DNA from: Sphaerochaeta sp. UBA5849
GTDB lineage: Bacteria > Spirochaetota > Spirochaetia > Sphaerochaetales > Sphaerochaetaceae
Assembly: GCA_002432715.1 (NCBI GenBank)
Contig: DJGJ01000059.1
Coordinates: forward strand, 22,186 to 62,901
Direction of reading: 5' to 3'
DNA length: 40,716 nucleotides
The translations under genes and the position numbers were made by a program. Each line of letters opens with the position of its first letter. Within the stretch, counting starts at the first letter, position 1. This document shows positions 31,358 through 39,201 of the stretch, in pieces. The notes beneath the pieces were generated by a model. That model was not told where the DNA came from and made no database searches. It was given only the letters and a program-made list of their open reading frames with translations.

Positions 31358-32497
31358 GTGGCGAAACGTGATTACTATGAAGTGCTTGGGGTCGGAAAGA
31401 CTGCAACACTTGAAGAGATTAAGAAGGCATATCGAAAACTGGCTATTGCCAACCATCCCGACAAGAATCCGGGTGACAAGGCTGCTGAGGAACGCTTCAA
31501 GGAAGCAACCGAAGCATACGATGTCCTCGGCGATGAGAAGAAGCGCAAAATGTATGATCAATACGGCTTTGCGGGCATTGATGGTGCGAATGGCGGTCCT
31601 CGCGACTACTCCAATGTGTATCGTGATTTCAGCGATATCTTTGGTGGTGGATTCGGTGGCGGTGGATTTGAGGATATTTTCAGCTCCTTCTTTGGAGGAG
31701 GCGGACGGACGCAGGGCCGTGGTGGACAACGAGGTCCTGAAGCCGGGTCTTCCTTGCGCTATGATGTCGATATTGATTTCAAGGATGCTGTATTCGGAAC
31801 CAAGGTCGAGGTAACCTACTCGCATCAGGTGGCCTGTGAAGAGTGCCATGGATCAGGCTCTCAAGGCCGCAGCGGGACAAAGGCTTGTCCGACCTGCAAC
31901 GGCAGCGGCCAGGTACGGCGCAACAGCGGCTTCTTCGCCATCGCCAGCACATGTCCCACTTGCAATGGCAGCGGTCAGGTAATCGACAACCCCTGTTCCT
32001 CCTGTCATGGCACCGGATTGAAGCGCAAGCAGCAGAAAGTCAAGGTGACCATTCCTGCCGGAGTTGATACAGGAAGCCGGGTTGTCCTGCGCGGCATGGG
32101 TGATGCAGGGCCCAACGGTGGCCCCGCCGGTGATTTGTATGTATACATAAACGTGAAGCCCCACAAGTATTTTGTAAGGCAGGACTATGATTTGTACTGC
32201 AAGATACCCATCTCATTCACGCAGGCCTCCCTGGGTGCCGAGATACAGGTTCCTACCATTGATGGACAGTCGATCAAGGTGAATATTCCTCCGGGTATAC
32301 AGCATGGGAAAATGCTCAGGGTGAGGGAGAGGGGAGTAACAAAGCTCAATTCGACCGACCGGGGCGATATGTACATCAAGCTCATGGTCCAAGTCCCCAA
32401 GCGTTTGGGAATGAAGGCAAAGAAGCTGATGCAGGAACTCTCGGATGCATTGGGTGAAGAGACTTCGCCGAATCCAGTTCCATTTGATGAAGAATAA
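31358..32497 (+). CDS. dnaJ: Chaperone DnaJ (Hsp40)
   Basis: Cochaperone that stimulates DnaK ATPase; 379 residues. It uses a GTG start (31358-31360) after AAGGAAG; the product starts MAKRDYYEVLG, as expected. J domain with the HPD motif (IANHPDKNPG), Gly/Phe-rich linker (FGGGFGGGGFEDIF), four zinc-binding repeats CEECHGSG, CPTCNGSG, CPTCNGSG and CSSCHGTG, then the C-terminal substrate-binding domains. All eight cysteines are present, so this is a full type I DnaJ. Confidence 0.98.
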   Translation: MAKRDYYEVLGVGKTATLEEIKKAYRKLAIANHPDKNPGDKAAEERFKEATEAYDVLGDEKKRKMYDQYGFAGIDGANGGPRDYSNVYRDFSDIFGGGFGGGGFEDIFSSFFGGGGRTQGRGGQRGPEAGSSLRYDVDIDFKDAVFGTKVEVTYSHQVACEECHGSGSQGRSGTKACPTCNGSGQVRRNSGFFAIASTCPTCNGSGQVIDNPCSSCHGTGLKRKQQKVKVTIPAGVDTGSRVVLRGMGDAGPNGGPAGDLYVYINVKPHKYFVRQDYDLYCKIPISFTQASLGAEIQVPTIDGQSIKVNIPPGIQHGKMLRVRERGVTKLNSTDRGDMYIKLMVQVPKRLGMKAKKLMQELSDALGEETSPNPVPFDEE

Positions 32498-32503
32498 CAT
32501 GGC

Positions 32504-32529
32504 CAGGGCTACCGGATTCGGTAGCCCTG
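32504..32529 (+). promoter_or_regulatory. Perfect 11-bp hairpin between dnaJ and rlmB
   Basis: CAGGGCTACCG (32504-32514), loop GATT, CGGTAGCCCTG (32519-32529). No real T-run follows (GTTGCA), so it may be a weak or rho-assisted terminator or an mRNA stability element. Confidence 0.65.
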
Positions 32530-32554
32530 TTGCACACAGTACGAGGAGCACCAT

Positions 32555-33310
32555 ATGGGTGAGAAAATTATTGGCTTCCACGCCATTGAAGAAGGACTAA
32601 AACGAGCAGCCGCAGGGTCTGTTCTCTATCTTGTACGTGGTATGGGGAGCAACACCCAGACGCTGGAGCGCCAGGCACAGCTAAGCGGCAAGGTAATCGT
32701 CAAGAAGATTGCGAAGGTCGAGATGGATCGCATGGTCGATCATGCCGACCATCGGGGAGCGGTTCTGGATCTCGTCATCCCTGTGAAAGGGTCCGGGGCC
32801 AGGATTCCTGCCATATCGGTAAAGGAGTTCTGCGCGAGTCTGAAGGAAGACGATTCAGCTTTGGTCTTGGTGCTTGATGAGATCACCGACCCCCAGAACC
32901 TTGGTGCAATTCTCCGCTCCGCCGACCAGTTCTCAGTCTCTTTGGTGATCATCCCGGAAAGACGCAGCGCCCAGGCCAATACCACTGTCGTGAAGGTCTC
33001 CTCGGGTGCCGCCCATTATGTTCCGCTGGCGACGGTCACCAACATGAATCGGGAGATCGAGTATCTCAAGGGCCAGGGGTTCTGGGTCTATGGCGCCGCC
33101 ATGAATGGGCAGGCAGTGTACAAGACCGTTTTCCCCAAACGGACTGTCCTGGTGATGGGCAACGAGGGCAAGGGAATCGGGCAATTGACACAGAAGCTTT
33201 GCGATCATCTGGTTACAATCCCAATGACCGGACATATCGATTCCTTGAACGTTTCGGTGGCAACCGGCATCCTTCTTTATGAAGTGAGAAGGCAGCAAGC
33301 AACCAAGTAA
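32555..33310 (+). CDS. rlmB: TrmH/SpoU-family RNA 2'-O-methyltransferase (RlmB-like)
   Basis: SPOUT-class methyltransferase, 251 residues, best fitting RlmB, which methylates the ribose of G2251 in 23S rRNA. The N-terminal substrate-binding domain starts GEKIIGFHAIEEGLKR. SPOUT motifs are complete: LDEITDPQNLGAILRSADQF (motif 1), VLVMGNEGKGI (motif 2) and IPMTGHIDSLNVSVATGILL (motif 3, the knot). GAGGAG precedes the ATG. A tRNA-directed relative (TrmH-like) is possible, but the N-terminal domain favours RlmB. Confidence 0.88.
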   Translation: MGEKIIGFHAIEEGLKRAAAGSVLYLVRGMGSNTQTLERQAQLSGKVIVKKIAKVEMDRMVDHADHRGAVLDLVIPVKGSGARIPAISVKEFCASLKEDDSALVLVLDEITDPQNLGAILRSADQFSVSLVIIPERRSAQANTTVVKVSSGAAHYVPLATVTNMNREIEYLKGQGFWVYGAAMNGQAVYKTVFPKRTVLVMGNEGKGIGQLTQKLCDHLVTIPMTGHIDSLNVSVATGILLYEVRRQQATK

Positions 33311-33333
33311 AGTATACGAATTGTGTTGAATGT

Positions 33334-33364
33334 ATAGGGGCGTGGAGGCATTCCATGCCCTTAT
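33334..33364 (+). terminator. Hairpin after rlmB (probable terminator, weak tail)
   Basis: ATAGGGGCGTGGA (33334-33346) pairs with TCCATGCCCTTAT (33352-33364), 13 bp with two wobbles, around GGCAT. The tail TCTATAAAAA is not a T-run. It separates rlmB from the transporter operon. Confidence 0.5.
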
Positions 33365-33418
33365 TCTATAAAAATGCAGGCAATTTACATCGAGTTGCAT
33401 AAATAAAACAATCTTTTC

Positions 33419-33447
33419 TTGTATTCTGGCTATCTTTTTCGTATCAT
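33419..33447 (+). promoter_or_regulatory. Candidate promoter for the DUF3798 ABC operon
   Basis: TTGTAT (33419-33424), 17-bp spacer, TATCAT (33442-33447). The -10 is good, the -35 weak (3 of 6), which would suit activator control. The leader would be about 33 nt, containing AAGGAG before the ATG. Confidence 0.5.
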
Positions 33448-33486
33448 GACTCGTGGGATATTTCCCATTCAAGGAGAAAAGTAGAA

Positions 33487-34701
33487 ATGAAAAAGACCTT
33501 AGCTCTTGTTCTTTGCATCCTGCTGGCCTCCAGTTTCTTGTTTGCACAAGGTACAAAAGAAACTGCCGCCAAGCCCGCTGCCAGTGACTTCCATGTTGGT
33601 ATTGTCACCGGTACAGTCTCCCAGTCTGAAGATGATCTTCGTGGTGCTGAACGCCTGATCGAGGAGTATGGTTCCGTTTCCACTGGTGGCATCATTCAGC
33701 ACGTCACCTATCCTGACAACTTTATGGACGAAGCTGAGACCACCATCAGCGTAATCAGCGGCCTCGCCGATGATCCGAAAATGAAGGCAATCATTGTCAA
33801 CCAGGCTATTCCTGGAACCACTGAGGCTTTCCGCCGCGTCAAGGAGAGAAGACCCGACATCATCACCATCGCCGGTGAAGCTCACGAGGATCCTAATGTA
33901 ATCCAGACTTCTGCAGACCTCGCTGTCAACAATGACTTCGTCGCCCGCGGCTATCTGATTATCCGCACCGCTCATGAGCTCGGCTGCGATACCTTCGTAC
34001 ACATCTCGTTCCCCAGACACATGAGTTATGAAACCATGAGCCGCCGTGTTGCCATCATGCGTGCAACATGTCAGGAACTCGGTATGAAGTTCGTGCTTGA
34101 GACCGCTCCCGATCCGACCTCCGACGTTGGTGTTGCCGGTGCTCAGCAGTATATTCTTGAGAAGGTTCCCGCATGGATCGAGACCTATGGCAAGAATGCT
34201 GCATTCTTCTGCACAAACGACGCTCACACCGAGCCTTTGCTCAAGCAGCTTCTGGCCTATGGTGGTTTCTTCATCGAAGCCGACCTCCCCAGCCCGCTGA
34301 TGGGATATCCTGGAGCTCTGGGCATCGACCTCTCTGCTGAGGCTGGCGACTTTAGTGCTATTCTCAAGAAGGTTGAAGCTTCTGTTGTCGCCAAGGGTGG
34401 CGCAGGCCGCTTCGGCACCTGGGCTTATTCGTATGGCTACACCACCACTGCCGGCCTTGGCCAGCATGCCATCAACGTGCTCAGGGGCGAGAGCGAATTG
34501 CTCAAGCTTGCCGACCTGATGAAGGCGTATGGCAAGTACACCGCTGGTGCAAAGTGGAATGGTTCCTTCTACACCGATGTCAACACTGGTGTGAGGGCTC
34601 GCAACCACGTCCTCATTTACCAGGACACCTACATGATGGGCAAGGGCTACATGGGCAACGCTGATCTCGTTGTTCCCGAGAAGTATTTCTCCATCAAATA
34701 A
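33487..34701 (+). CDS. DUF3798-type ABC transporter substrate-binding protein
   Basis: 404 residues. An N-terminal signal peptide (about 1-20, KKTLALVLCILLASSFLFAQ) shows export; no clear lipobox is seen, so a free periplasmic protein is more likely than a lipoprotein. The mature part starts with a periplasmic-binding-protein-like strand (FHVGIVTGTVSQSEDDLRGA), with later IIVNQAIPGTTEAFRR and AFFCTNDAHTEPLLKQLLAY, typical of a two-lobe type I fold. I place it in DUF3798 from memory of spirochaete and clostridial proteins. It is followed by an ATPase and two permeases, which makes it the binding protein of an importer. The ligand is unknown. AAGGAG precedes the ATG. Confidence 0.85.
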   Translation: MKKTLALVLCILLASSFLFAQGTKETAAKPAASDFHVGIVTGTVSQSEDDLRGAERLIEEYGSVSTGGIIQHVTYPDNFMDEAETTISVISGLADDPKMKAIIVNQAIPGTTEAFRRVKERRPDIITIAGEAHEDPNVIQTSADLAVNNDFVARGYLIIRTAHELGCDTFVHISFPRHMSYETMSRRVAIMRATCQELGMKFVLETAPDPTSDVGVAGAQQYILEKVPAWIETYGKNAAFFCTNDAHTEPLLKQLLAYGGFFIEADLPSPLMGYPGALGIDLSAEAGDFSAILKKVEASVVAKGGAGRFGTWAYSYGYTTTAGLGQHAINVLRGESELLKLADLMKAYGKYTAGAKWNGSFYTDVNTGVRARNHVLIYQDTYMMGKGYMGNADLVVPEKYFSIK

Positions 34702-34722
34702 GGTTTTCTAGTTGCAATCATG

Positions 34723-34749
34723 AGGGGGAGAGTGGTACTCTCCCCCTTT
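34723..34749 (+). terminator. Hairpin after the binding-protein gene (partial terminator)
   Basis: AGGGGGAGAGT (34723-34733) pairs perfectly with ACTCTCCCCCT (34737-34747) around GGT, followed by TT and then A. The short T-run suggests partial termination, which would give more binding protein than membrane components. Confidence 0.65.
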
Positions 34750-34841
34750 ATACCGCTTAGTGAAACAACTATTTGAACGTGGTCGTAACTGTTGTCTGCA
34801 CTCAGATAAGAGTCACAACCAAGTTTGGAAGGATAGAACAG

Positions 34842-36464
34842 ATGAATGAGAATGATGCTCCCTTGCTGGAGATGAGACACATCAGCAAGGACTTTTTCGG
34901 CAATCAAGTACTCAGCGACATCAATTTCTCTCTGAAAAAAGGAGAGATCTTGGGGCTTGTCGGTGAGAATGGTGCAGGAAAGTCCACCTTGATGAAGATT
35001 CTCTTTGGCATGGATGAGATCCATCAAACCGGTGGGTTTGGTGGGGAAATCCTGATGAATGGACAGAAAGTGGAATTCGCATCCCCCATTGATGCTTTGG
35101 CAAAAGGAATCGGCATGGTGCATCAGGAGTTTTCCCTGTTGCCCGATTTTACCGCTACGGAAAATATTCTCCTTAATCGTGAGCCGCTCAAGTATACATG
35201 GCTCAGCGAGGTGTTCGGAGAGAGGATGAACACTCTCGACCGTGCACAGATGGACGATATTTCCAAACGAGCCATCGGCCGGTTGAATGTCCCCCTCGAT
35301 GCCGACATGTTGGTTTCCCAAATGCCGGTAGGGCACAAACAGTTCACCGAAATCGCACGTGAGCTCAGCAAGGAAGCCACCGCGGCTACCGAAGGCATCA
35401 AGCTCTTGGTCCTTGATGAGCCGACTGCAGTACTTTCCGAGCAGGAGGCGGACAGCCTGCTTGCTGCCATGCGTAAGTTAAGTGATTCCGGAATTGCCAT
35501 AATTTTCATCACCCACCGTCTTCAAGAGATTATTGATGTGTGCAACACCATCATGGTCATGCGTGACGGCAAGATTATCAAGACGGTCCCTGCACAAGGG
35601 GTTGTCATCACCGATATCGCCCGTTGGATGGTGGGGCGTGATGTGAATACTTCCCAGCGCCAGACCCGTACGTTCGATTACGAGAAATCTCCTGTGATTC
35701 TCAGCATTGAAAATCTGTGGGTGAATATGCCCGGTGAGACGGTAAGGGATGTGAGCCTTGAGGTGCATAAGGGAGAAATCCTGGGTATCGGAGGCATGGC
35801 CGGGCAGGGCAAGCTCGGTATTCCCAATGGAGCAATGGGCCTGTTCCCTGCCGGCGGGAAGGTTGCCTTCGAGGGAAATCAGATTGATTTGAACAATCCC
35901 CGCAACTTCCTTGATGCCGGAATGGCGTTTGTCAGCGAAGATCGGCGCGGGGTGGGTTTGCTGCTCGATGAGACGCTGGAGTGGAACATCTCCTTTACGG
36001 CCATGCAGGTCCAGGATAAATACCTCAAGAAGTACCTGGGCGGTGCCATCAAGTGGCGTGACCAGGAAGCTATTGAAAAAGAGACGCAAGCGTATGTGGA
36101 GCAATTGGAAATTCGTTGCACCAGCACCAAGCAAAAAGCAAAGGAGCTGAGTGGAGGCAACCAACAGAAAGTATGTCTGGCCAAGGCCTTTGCTGTATCA
36201 CCCAAGCTTTTGTTTGTATCAGAACCTACGAGAGGCATTGATATCGGGGCCAAGAGCCTTGTACTCAAAGCGCTCAGGAAATACAACGAGGAGAGTGGGA
36301 CCACCATTGTCATGATATCCAGTGAACTTGAAGAACTACGGGCGATTTGCGACCGGATCGCCATCATCAGCGACGGCAAGGTATTCGGCATTCTGCCAGC
36401 CAGCACCGACAGTGCTGAATTTGGTCTGTTGATGGTCGGCCATAAACAAGGAGGGAGTGTATGA
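34842..36464 (+). CDS. ABC transporter ATP-binding protein (double NBD)
   Basis: 540 residues with two fused nucleotide-binding domains, of the sugar/nucleoside importer class (RbsA/MglA-like layout). NBD1: Walker A GENGAGKS (41-48), Q-loop at VHQEF, degenerate signature MPVGHKQ (161-167), Walker B LLVLDEPTA. NBD2: Walker A replaced by GGMAGQGK-LG (318-326), intact signature LSGGNQQK (436-443), Walker B LLFVSEPTRG. So one ATP site is canonical and the other degenerate. Start MNENDAPLLE follows GGAAGGA; an upstream in-frame start is rejected. Its stop overlaps the permease ATG by 4 nt. Confidence 0.93.
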   Translation: MNENDAPLLEMRHISKDFFGNQVLSDINFSLKKGEILGLVGENGAGKSTLMKILFGMDEIHQTGGFGGEILMNGQKVEFASPIDALAKGIGMVHQEFSLLPDFTATENILLNREPLKYTWLSEVFGERMNTLDRAQMDDISKRAIGRLNVPLDADMLVSQMPVGHKQFTEIARELSKEATAATEGIKLLVLDEPTAVLSEQEADSLLAAMRKLSDSGIAIIFITHRLQEIIDVCNTIMVMRDGKIIKTVPAQGVVITDIARWMVGRDVNTSQRQTRTFDYEKSPVILSIENLWVNMPGETVRDVSLEVHKGEILGIGGMAGQGKLGIPNGAMGLFPAGGKVAFEGNQIDLNNPRNFLDAGMAFVSEDRRGVGLLLDETLEWNISFTAMQVQDKYLKKYLGGAIKWRDQEAIEKETQAYVEQLEIRCTSTKQKAKELSGGNQQKVCLAKAFAVSPKLLFVSEPTRGIDIGAKSLVLKALRKYNEESGTTIVMISSELEELRAICDRIAIISDGKVFGILPASTDSAEFGLLMVGHKQGGSV

Positions 36465-37522
36465 ACTTCGAAAAGCTGAAAGCTTCGATACAGGACATGG
36501 TACGCTCCTTCGGGCTTCCCCGAGTCATTATTGCCTTGTTCTTGCTGGTCCTCTTCATTCTCGCCCCGTTCGTGGGCGTTAATGTAGGAACCAGCCTTTC
36601 TGATACACTCAACCGTTTCGGAATGAACGCAGTCATGGTTTTGGCGATGGTTCCGATGATTCACAGTGGTTGCGGCCTGAACTTCGGACTTCCCTTGGGC
36701 ATCATTGCCGGGCTCCTGGGTGCAACCATCAGCCTGCAGATCAATATCCCCGGACCTTTCTCCTTCGTGCTGGCAATTCTTCTGGCAACCCCGTTCGCTG
36801 TCATCCTCGGCTGGGGGTATGGGCAATTGCTCAACAGGGTAAAGGGTGGAGAGATGATGATCGCCACCTATGTAGGATTTTCCAGTGTGGCTTTCATGTG
36901 CATCATGTGGCTGCTGTTGCCCTTCAGCAATCCCACCATGGTCTGGGGCTATAGTGGATCGGGGCTTCGTACCACGATTTCGGTTGAAGGCTACTACCTG
37001 CATGTGCTGAACAACCTGCTGTCGATTCGACTAAGTGATCACTTGGTGATTCCCACCGGAATGATCCTGTTTTTTGCATTGCTGGCATTCATCATCTGGG
37101 CATTCCTGCACACCAAGACAGGGACTGCAATGACGGCTGTTGGCTCGAATCCTGTGTTTGCCCGTGCAAGCGGCATCAATGTAGACCGTATCAGGACCCT
37201 CAGTGTCGTGATGTCGACCTGGTTGGGAGCTTTAGGCATCCTCGTGTATCAGCAAAGTTTTGGATTCATCCAACTGTATATGGGTCCTTTCTACATGGCT
37301 CTGCCGGCGGTTTCGGCAATTCTCATCGGAGGAGCCTCGGTGAACAAGGCTTCAATCCTCAACGTTGTGATTGGAACCTTCCTGTTCCAGGGCATTGTCA
37401 CCATGACGCCGTCGGTCATGAACTCGATGATTCATACAGACATGAGTGAGGTTATAAGAATTGTGGTTTCCAACGGTATGATCCTCTACGCCCTGACCAG
37501 AAAAACGGAGGCGGTACGATGA
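36461..37522 (+). CDS. ABC transporter permease, first subunit
   Basis: 353 residues, inner-membrane protein with about 8-10 hydrophobic helices, of the branched-chain amino acid/sugar permease type (BPD_transp_2-like). The cytoplasmic loop GTAMTAVGSNPVFARASGIN matches the ATPase-coupling motif of that family. GGAGGGAG precedes the ATG, which overlaps the ATPase stop (ATGA). It should form a heterodimer with the next gene product. Confidence 0.92.
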   Translation: MNFEKLKASIQDMVRSFGLPRVIIALFLLVLFILAPFVGVNVGTSLSDTLNRFGMNAVMVLAMVPMIHSGCGLNFGLPLGIIAGLLGATISLQINIPGPFSFVLAILLATPFAVILGWGYGQLLNRVKGGEMMIATYVGFSSVAFMCIMWLLLPFSNPTMVWGYSGSGLRTTISVEGYYLHVLNNLLSIRLSDHLVIPTGMILFFALLAFIIWAFLHTKTGTAMTAVGSNPVFARASGINVDRIRTLSVVMSTWLGALGILVYQQSFGFIQLYMGPFYMALPAVSAILIGGASVNKASILNVVIGTFLFQGIVTMTPSVMNSMIHTDMSEVIRIVVSNGMILYALTRKTEAVR

Positions 37523-38634
37523 AGCTTCAGATGACCAACACCCAAAAAGTACTCCGCTTCATGGCCAACAATACCGTGCCGATTCTTTTCCTGGTGATTT
37601 GTGCCTTCGGTATACCCTTGAGCGGGTACTCGGCAAACTATTTGTTCAGCGAAATCATTATTCGTATTGTCCGAAACTCCTTCTTGATCGTCAGCCTCCT
37701 GATTCCCATCCTTGCAGGCATGGGATTGAACTTCGGCATGACTCTCGGGGCCATGGCCGGTCAGATCGGCCTGATATTCATCAGCGACTGGGGCATCGTA
37801 GGGATTCCGGGCATGCTTCTGGCGATGATTATCTCCACCCCCATTTCGATTCTTCTGGGCTGGTGGTGCGGCAAGATCCTGAACATGGCCAAAGGCCGTG
37901 AGATGGTTACCAGCTACATCATCGGCTTTTTCATGAACGGCATCTATCAGTTGATTGTACTCTACGGCATGGGTGCTGTTATTCCGATCAGGTCAAACGC
38001 CTTGGTGTTGCCAAGAGGCTATGGTATCCGCAATACCGTCAACCTGATCGGTATTCGAAAATCCTTGGACAATCTGCTGACCATCCGACTGTTCGGTATT
38101 CCCATTCCTCTTGCAACCTTCGCCTTGATCACCCTCCTGTGTCTGTTCGTGCTCTGGTTCAAGAAGACCAAGCTCGGTCAGGACATGCGCGCAGTGGGGC
38201 AGGATATGGAAGTTGCTCGAGCAGCGGGAATCAGGGTGGAGCATACCCGCATCATCTCGATTATCATATCCACGGTTTTTGCCGGCTACGGTATGATCGT
38301 GTACTTGCAGAACATCGGTACGTTGAACACATACAACAGCCATATGCAAATTGGTATGTTCAGCGTTGCCGCTCTTCTGGTTGGTGGTGCAACGGTTGCA
38401 AAGGCCAATATCAGGAACGTATTTCTTGGTGTCATCCTGTTCCACCTCATGTTCATCGTCAGCCCGATGGCGGGCAAGAACCTCATCGGACAAGCCCAGC
38501 TCGGTGAGTACTTCCGCGTATTCGTTTCCTACGGGGTTATCACCATTTCACTGGTCCTCTACGAGGTGAGAAAAAGGCGGGATGAGAATATTGCAGGTCT
38601 TGAGCTTGCAGCCGAGCAGGAGGTGAAAGCATGA
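37519..38634 (+). CDS. ABC transporter permease, second subunit
   Basis: 371 residues, inner-membrane protein similar in plan to the preceding permease. The coupling loop is KLGQDMRAVGQDMEVARAAG (around residues 220-238). Two conserved glycine-rich helices are GMGLNFGMTLGAMAGQIGL and ALLVGGATVAKANIRN. It overlaps both neighbours by ATGA (4 nt), so the genes are translated as a coupled set. Confidence 0.92.
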   Translation: MKLQMTNTQKVLRFMANNTVPILFLVICAFGIPLSGYSANYLFSEIIIRIVRNSFLIVSLLIPILAGMGLNFGMTLGAMAGQIGLIFISDWGIVGIPGMLLAMIISTPISILLGWWCGKILNMAKGREMVTSYIIGFFMNGIYQLIVLYGMGAVIPIRSNALVLPRGYGIRNTVNLIGIRKSLDNLLTIRLFGIPIPLATFALITLLCLFVLWFKKTKLGQDMRAVGQDMEVARAAGIRVEHTRIISIIISTVFAGYGMIVYLQNIGTLNTYNSHMQIGMFSVAALLVGGATVAKANIRNVFLGVILFHLMFIVSPMAGKNLIGQAQLGEYFRVFVSYGVITISLVLYEVRKRRDENIAGLELAAEQEVKA

Positions 38635-39116
38635 GCATTACCTTCAATCGCAAAACATGGATCCGCCTTGCAATCATTGTACTGATCCTGGCTTTCTCGG
38701 TGTTTCTCTTCTTCATTGGAAGGCAACACACTGTACTCGTCGACAACAAGACCATTACCGTGAACGGGACGGAAGTCAAGGCCCTTCAGTTGGTGGAGGT
38801 CCAGATCAACAAGCTGGACGCGCTGGAACTTGCAGCACGCGATCGTGACAAGTTCGAGGTGACCGGCCAGACCCACGAGGTGAAGGTAGTGTATACCGAC
38901 TCCAACTGGGAGGAGCATGTGATCACCCGCAAGTTCAAGATTCCCTTGATGCAGGATATGGTTATGATCCTGATTCCTGCCTTGGTTGCCGATGCACAGG
39001 CCGACCAGAGTGTTTGGCTTGAGAACTACGAACCGCCAACCTATGCAATGACAGCCGCTCCAGATGAAGAGACGGTGATAACCGATGACTTAGCCGGCTT
39101 GATTACTGAATTGTAG
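38631..39116 (+). CDS. Small membrane-anchored protein of the ABC cassette
   Basis: 161 residues, not recognised with certainty (it recalls DUF6672, unverified). A basic N-terminus and one membrane helix (about 12-29, LAIIVLILAFSVFLFFIG) are followed by a roughly 130-residue soluble region, probably periplasmic. That region shows beta-strand-like segments (HTVLVDNKTITVNGTEVKAL, HEVKVVYTDSNWEEHVITRK) and an acidic C-terminus. It starts by ATGA overlap with the second permease and has AGGAGG upstream, so it is made with the transporter. The close coupling suggests an accessory subunit, for example for binding-protein docking or complex stability; that is inference. Confidence 0.8.
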   Translation: MSITFNRKTWIRLAIIVLILAFSVFLFFIGRQHTVLVDNKTITVNGTEVKALQLVEVQINKLDALELAARDRDKFEVTGQTHEVKVVYTDSNWEEHVITRKFKIPLMQDMVMILIPALVADAQADQSVWLENYEPPTYAMTAAPDEETVITDDLAGLITEL

Positions 39117-39139
39117 TAACAGGGTAAAAACTAAACATC

Positions 39140-39168
39140 AGGGGTGCCATTTGGCACCCCTTGGTTTA
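39140..39168 (+). terminator. Terminator after the ABC cassette
   Basis: AGGGGTGCC (39140-39148) pairs perfectly with GGCACCCCT (39153-39161) around ATTT, followed by the T-rich TTGGTTTA. It ends the five-gene unit. Confidence 0.75.
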
Positions 39169-39201
39169 TACTGAAGAAAATTATCAATGAAGAGGTTTCG
39201 C

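Noticed and set aside
32504..32529. Intrinsic terminator after dnaJ
   Set aside because: The stem is perfect but no T-run follows, so it is listed only as a hairpin of unknown effect.
33361..33447. Promoter TTGCAT / TATTCT upstream of the DUF3798 gene
   Set aside because: The spacer would be 21 bp, which is too long; TTGTAT-17-TATCAT fits better.
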